A DNA stretch of 10,676 bases from Pseudomonadota bacterium. Lineage in GTDB: Bacteria > Pseudomonadota > Alphaproteobacteria > CACIAM-22H2. The notes beneath the pieces were generated by a model that had not been told where the DNA came from, searched no databases, and saw only the letters and a list, made by a program, of their open reading frames with translations. The position numbers and the translations under genes are program-made. This document shows positions 8,638 through 10,676 of this stretch, piece by piece. Location: assembly GCA_020161965.1 (NCBI GenBank), contig JAIUNH010000083.1:1-10676 (forward strand). Direction: 5' to 3'. The first letter of the stretch is position 1; each line of letters starts with the position of its first letter.

Positions 8638-9522
8638 TCAAACCTTGAGAGGTTCGCCGAACCGCGCGATCGGGGCGCCGGGCACGTCCACGCGGAACGA
8701 AATCAGCGTGCCGCTTTCCTTCGGCCCCAGGCGGTCGCTGGTCAGCGACGTGACGTAAAGCGTTTTGAGGTCGGGTCCGCCGAAGCACGGCATGGTCGGG
8801 GCCGCGACGGGAACGGGGATGCGCTTAACGATCGTGCCGTCCGGGGCGATGCGGTTCAGCACGCCCGCGGATACGCCCGCCGACCAGTAGAAGCCTTCCG
8901 CGTCGCACGCCGCACCGTCGGGGCGGCCGTCTTCGTCCGACATGATGCGGATGACGCGCTTGTTGGTCGCCGCACCGGTCTTCGCATCGAAGTCGAAAGT
9001 TTGAATGAAGCGGTGGCGACTGTCGGAATGGAACATCGTGCGCCCGTCCGCCGACCACGCCAGACCGTTCGACACGATCAAGCCGTCGAGCAGCTTCGTG
9101 CAGCTTTTGTCGGGACCCACGCGATAGAGCCCGGCGCGCGGCTCCTTCTCCGGCCGGTCGTCCATGCTGCCGATCCAGAAATAACCGTCGGGCCCGATCT
9201 TGCCGTCGTTGAGGCGGTTGCCTTCGATCCCCGGCTCCGGGTTCACCAGGAAGTCGAGCTTCTTGGTCGCGAAGTCGAAGTAATAAACGCCGTCGACCAA
9301 CGCCACGACCGCGCGCCCGTCGGGGCACAGGCCGAACGAGCCGATCTTGCTCGGCATGTCCCAGCGTTGCAGCGCCTTGGTCGCCGGGTTCAGGCGGAAC
9401 AGGGCCGGGGCGAGGATGTCGATGAAGTACAGGCTCTGGCTTGCCGCGTCCCACAGCGGGCCTTCGCCCACGCCGAGCGGGAAGTCGATAAGCCGTTCGA
9501 TTTGCAGCGTTTCCTTCGTCAC
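8638..9522 (-). CDS. SMP-30/gluconolactonase-like lactonase
   Basis: Six-bladed beta-propeller metalloenzyme family (SGL domain) that hydrolyses sugar lactones to sugar acids. The 294 aa match the usual length. Family landmarks: EGPLW with Glu20, a metal-ligand position; NRLNDGKIGPDGYFWIGSM (102-120) with Arg103 and Asn105 at the substrate-binding positions; SNGLAWS with Asn152; HSDS (165-168); and RPDGAACD with Asp202, the last metal ligand. All ligands are present, so it is probably active. No signal peptide is seen, so it acts in the cytoplasm. The start is GTG at 9522, preceded on the minus strand by AAGAGAG with a 7-base spacer. It converges on the dehydratase genes with a 21-nt gap and is divergent from the GntR gene, which suggests control by that regulator. 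A lactonase beside dehydratases and a DapA-type lyase is the classic set for non-phosphorylated sugar-acid breakdown. Confidence 0.93.
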   Translation of the reverse strand: MTKETLQIERLIDFPLGVGEGPLWDAASQSLYFIDILAPALFRLNPATKALQRWDMPSKIGSFGLCPDGRAVVALVDGVYYFDFATKKLDFLVNPEPGIEGNRLNDGKIGPDGYFWIGSMDDRPEKEPRAGLYRVGPDKSCTKLLDGLIVSNGLAWSADGRTMFHSDSRHRFIQTFDFDAKTGAATNKRVIRIMSDEDGRPDGAACDAEGFYWSAGVSAGVLNRIAPDGTIVKRIPVPVAAPTMPCFGGPDLKTLYVTSLTSDRLGPKESGTLISFRVDVPGAPIARFGEPLKV

Positions 9523-9561
9523 GTGAGATCTCTCTTATTACAAGTGGGGGTCTTCGCGGAG

Positions 9562-9590
9562 TTGCGGGACGGGGCACCCCTTGATATATC
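9562..9590 (+). promoter_or_regulatory. Candidate sigma-70-type promoter of the GntR-lyase operon
   Basis: TTGCGG (9562-9567) and TATATC (9585-9590) are separated by 17 bases, the ideal spacing. Each box is only a partial match to TTGACA and TATAAT. Transcription would start near 9597, only about 6 bases before the ATG at 9603, but about 33 before the alternative GTG at 9630. Alphaproteobacterial promoters are loose, so this is tentative. Confidence 0.3.
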
Positions 9591-9591
9591 A
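9582..9591. promoter_or_regulatory. Candidate GntR operator, perfect palindrome TGATATATCA
   Basis: A 10-bp perfect inverted repeat, AT-rich in a GC-rich setting, 11 bases upstream of the first GntR ATG and overlapping the candidate -10 box. FadR-subfamily GntR regulators commonly bind short palindromes with an AT-rich centre of this kind near their own promoter. Its position would let the protein repress its own operon and possibly the divergent lactonase. No second copy was noticed in the other intergenic gaps. Confidence 0.5.
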
Positions 9592-9602
9592 GGCGCTGCC
9601 GA

Positions 9603-10331
9603 ATGACTACGCCGAAAACCGGAGCCCAAGTGGAATTGCCCGCCCGCAGCCGATTAGCGCCGGTCGACCCCGCCTATTTGCGGGGTTTGCGCGAGCATGT
9701 CCACGACGTGTTGCGCCGGGCGATCATCGGCGGCGAGTTGCCGGCGGGGTCGTGGCTGATCGAGCGACAATTGGCGGCCGAATTGGGCGTGAGCACCACG
9801 CCGTTGAAGGAAGCGCTGCGCCGCCTCGAACTCGAAGGCCTGGTCGCGACCGAGCCGCGCCGCGGCGTGCGCGTGACCTTCGATTCCAACCAAGCCTACG
9901 AGATGGCGTTGGCGCGTGCCGCACTCGAAGCGATGATCAGCCGCATGGCGGCCGAGCGCATCGACGCCGAAACGATCGCGGCGTTGCGCGCGATCGTGGC
10001 GCGGATGGAAGGTGCGACCAAGGCCGGCGACGTCGAAACGCTGATCGCCGCGAACGAGGAATTCCACGACCTGATCCATACCGCGTCGGGCTGCCGCTAC
10101 ATGCCGCGTTTGATCGAAACGCAGCGCGTGTTCGTCCACACCGCGCGCTACGTGATCCTTTCCGATCCGGAGGAGCGCGGCCGCGCCTTCGCCGAGCATC
10201 GCGCGATTTTCGAATCGCTCGCCGCGCATGACGGCGACGGCGCCGAACGCGCGATGCGCGATCATGTTCTGCGCTCCGCGCGCCACCACGTCAAAACGGC
10301 GTTCGAACGCCGGGAGGAGACACCATCATGA
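9603..10331 (+). CDS. GntR-family transcriptional regulator, FadR subfamily (FCD domain)
   Basis: DNA-binding repressor or activator that responds to a small-molecule ligand. The 242 aa contain a winged helix-turn-helix at about 28-93 (QLAAELGVSTTPLKEALRRL, then LEGLVATEPRRGVRV for the wing) and an all-helical FCD ligand-binding domain at about 100-230. His155 (EFHDLIH), His199 (AEHRAIFESL) and His221 (MRDHVLRS) lie where FCD proteins hold a metal that helps bind carboxylate ligands, which fits a sugar-acid or keto-acid effector. Two starts are possible: ATG at 9603 with no clear ribosome-binding site, or GTG at 9630 (residue 10) with GGAG at 9621-9624 just upstream; the first ten residues are poorly conserved in such proteins, so the GTG may be the real start. 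It overlaps the lyase gene by ATGA. It probably controls the lyase, the lactonase and perhaps the transport operon. Confidence 0.93.
   Translation: MTTPKTGAQVELPARSRLAPVDPAYLRGLREHVHDVLRRAIIGGELPAGSWLIERQLAAELGVSTTPLKEALRRLELEGLVATEPRRGVRVTFDSNQAYEMALARAALEAMISRMAAERIDAETIAALRAIVARMEGATKAGDVETLIAANEEFHDLIHTASGCRYMPRLIETQRVFVHTARYVILSDPEERGRAFAEHRAIFESLAAHDGDGAERAMRDHVLRSARHHVKTAFERREETPS
9621..9624 (+). promoter_or_regulatory. Ribosome-binding site favouring GTG 9630 as GntR start
   Basis: GGAG, 5 bases before an in-frame GTG at 9630. The annotated-style ATG at 9603 has only AGG (9591-9593) upstream, inside the palindrome edge. This suggests, without proving it, a start nine codons later. 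Confidence 0.35.
10313..10319 (+). promoter_or_regulatory. Strong ribosome-binding site of the DapA-family gene
   Basis: GGAGGAG, 8 bases before the ATG at 10328, lies inside the end of the GntR gene. It is the strongest Shine-Dalgarno match in the window and fixes the lyase start despite its overlap with the GntR stop. Confidence 0.75.
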
Positions 10332-10676
10332 CCGCCAAACTGCGCCAAGCCCTCGCCGGAATCTCCGGCGTCCATGTCACGCCTTACACCGCCGACGGCG
10401 GGATCGACGGCGCGTTGCTCGCCAAGGTGATCGACCGCATCGCCGCGGCGGGCGTGCACAACATCGTTTCGGCCGGCAACACCGGCGAGTTCTACGCGCT
10501 CACACTCGACGAAGTGCGCGCGGTGCATGACGGCGCCATCGAAGCCAACAAGAACCGCTCGCTGTTGACGGCGGGCGTGGGCCGTTCGCTGAAGGACGCG
10601 ATCGAGCTTGGCCGCCGTGCCAAGGCCAACGGCGCGCATGCGCTGGACTCAATCGACCTCACGCTGAAGCCCGGCG
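10328..10676 (+). CDS. DapA/NanA-family class I lyase or dehydratase, 3'-truncated, with a foreign-looking tail
   Basis: The family forms a Schiff base between a barrel lysine and a 2-keto acid; members include dihydrodipicolinate synthase, N-acetylneuraminate lyase, 2-keto-3-deoxygluconate aldolase and keto-deoxy-sugar-acid dehydratases. Only the first third is present. GISGVHVTPYTADGGID (11-27) is the first strand with the usual TP-x-x-x-DG-x-D pattern, and GNTGEFYALTLDE (50-62) is the pyruvate-carboxylate-binding loop and following helix. LLTAGVGRSLKDAIELGRRA leads into NGAHAL (101-106). The family then needs a strand and a Pro-rich loop, but the sequence reads D-S-I-D-L-T-L-K-P-G instead, so residues 107-116 (10646-10676) probably do not belong to it. 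The catalytic Tyr and Lys lie beyond the window. Next to dehydratases, a lactonase and a GntR regulator, a keto-deoxy-acid aldolase or dehydratase role is more likely than lysine synthesis. Confidence 0.88.
   Translation, partial: MTAKLRQALAGISGVHVTPYTADGGIDGALLAKVIDRIAAAGVHNIVSAGNTGEFYALTLDEVRAVHDGAIEANKNRSLLTAGVGRSLKDAIELGRRAKANGAHALDSIDLTLKPG
10640..10676 (+). other. Possible second chimeric junction: start of an ABC ATPase domain
   Basis: In the same frame as the lyase, the last bases read A-L-D-S-I-D-L-T-L-K-P-G. That is the pattern of the first strands of ABC-transporter ATPase domains, where a similar stretch is followed by GE and, soon after, Walker A. It does not match DapA-family sequence at this position. 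The shared A-L codons (about 10640-10645) could be the overlap that joined two unrelated bacterial sequences. Only about 12 residues are available, so this is suggestive only. Confidence 0.45.

Larger units (their letters stand above)
9523..9602. promoter_or_regulatory. Divergent promoter region between lactonase and GntR regulator
   Basis: This 80-bp gap must hold the 5' signals for both divergent genes. It is richer in A and T near the lactonase start and around 9582-9591. It contains a perfect palindrome, TGATATATCA (listed separately), and on the minus strand TGTAAT (9542-9537), which resembles a -10 box but has no good -35 partner. A shared control region for both genes is inferred. Confidence 0.6.

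Noticed and set aside
8611..8643. Inverted repeat GTTTGA / TCAAAC across the convergent stops
   Set aside because: Only 6 bp with a loop of about 21 bases and no T-tract; it arises because both genes end in a GTT codon plus TGA.
9525..9532. Palindrome GAGATCTC next to the lactonase start
   Set aside because: Eight bases, largely explained by the purine-rich ribosome-binding site and its neighbour; less convincing as operator than TGATATATCA.
9571..9580. GGGG-CA-CCCC short inverted repeat in the divergent promoter
   Set aside because: The two-base loop is too small for a hairpin and the run is unsurprising in GC-rich DNA; no flanking extension or T-tract.
8623..9606. A 327-codon plus-strand open frame opposite the lactonase
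   Set aside because: The minus strand carries an SMP-30 protein with all metal ligands; the plus-strand reading has no recognisable domain.
10328..10676. True dihydrodipicolinate synthase of lysine synthesis
   Set aside because: Its neighbours are sugar-acid catabolic genes and a GntR regulator, and the loop is GNTGEF in place of the GTTGES of classical DapA; a catabolic keto-acid lyase is more likely.

Overview
Most of this window (about 366 to 10645) is one continuous piece of a GC-rich alphaproteobacterial genome. It carries a catabolic cluster that looks built for sugar acids or similar polyhydroxylated carboxylates. The organism call rests on base composition (41 of 60 bases are G or C at 361-420), gene style and typical alphaproteobacterial gene neighbours; I cannot name a genus. 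Both ends of the window look foreign to this segment, so the window is best read as a chimeric contig.

Left end (1 to about 371): a lower-GC stretch (24 of 60 bases are G or C at 1-60). Read on the minus strand, it encodes about 123 uninterrupted residues of the anticodon-binding region of a cytosolic (eukaryotic/archaeal-type) leucyl-tRNA synthetase, probably from a protist or alga. It is joined near 360-372 to the signal peptide of a bacterial binding protein whose start codon is missing.

Transport and dehydratase operon (366-8616, plus strand): a Tat-type family 5 substrate-binding protein, a terminator-like hairpin, two Dpp/Opp/Yej-type permeases, a fused two-domain ABC ATPase, and two different enolase-superfamily (mandelate racemase subgroup) enzymes that resemble acid-sugar dehydratases. 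The genes are tightly packed: 3-nt gap, 4-nt overlap, 12-nt gap, 6-nt gap. An SMP-30/gluconolactonase-like lactonase (8638-9522, minus strand) converges on this operon. Divergent from the lactonase is a GntR/FadR-type regulator (9603-10331), which overlaps the start of a DapA/KDG-aldolase-family lyase (10328 onward). A perfect 10-bp palindrome, TGATATATCA, lies in the 80-bp divergent promoter region and is a good candidate operator.

Putative logic: the ABC importer brings in a carbohydrate-derived ligand; the lactonase opens a sugar lactone to the acid; one or both dehydratases make a 2-keto-3-deoxy acid; the DapA-family enzyme cleaves or further dehydrates it; the GntR protein senses an intermediate. 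No dehydrogenase is visible. The substrate is not determinable from the sequence.

Right end (about 10640-10676): the DapA-family protein loses its expected sequence after residue 106. The last 11 or so residues resemble the start of an ABC-transporter ATPase domain, suggesting a second, short-homology chimeric junction. I see no tRNA, rRNA, CRISPR array or insertion sequence, and no gene-free stretch over 300 bases.
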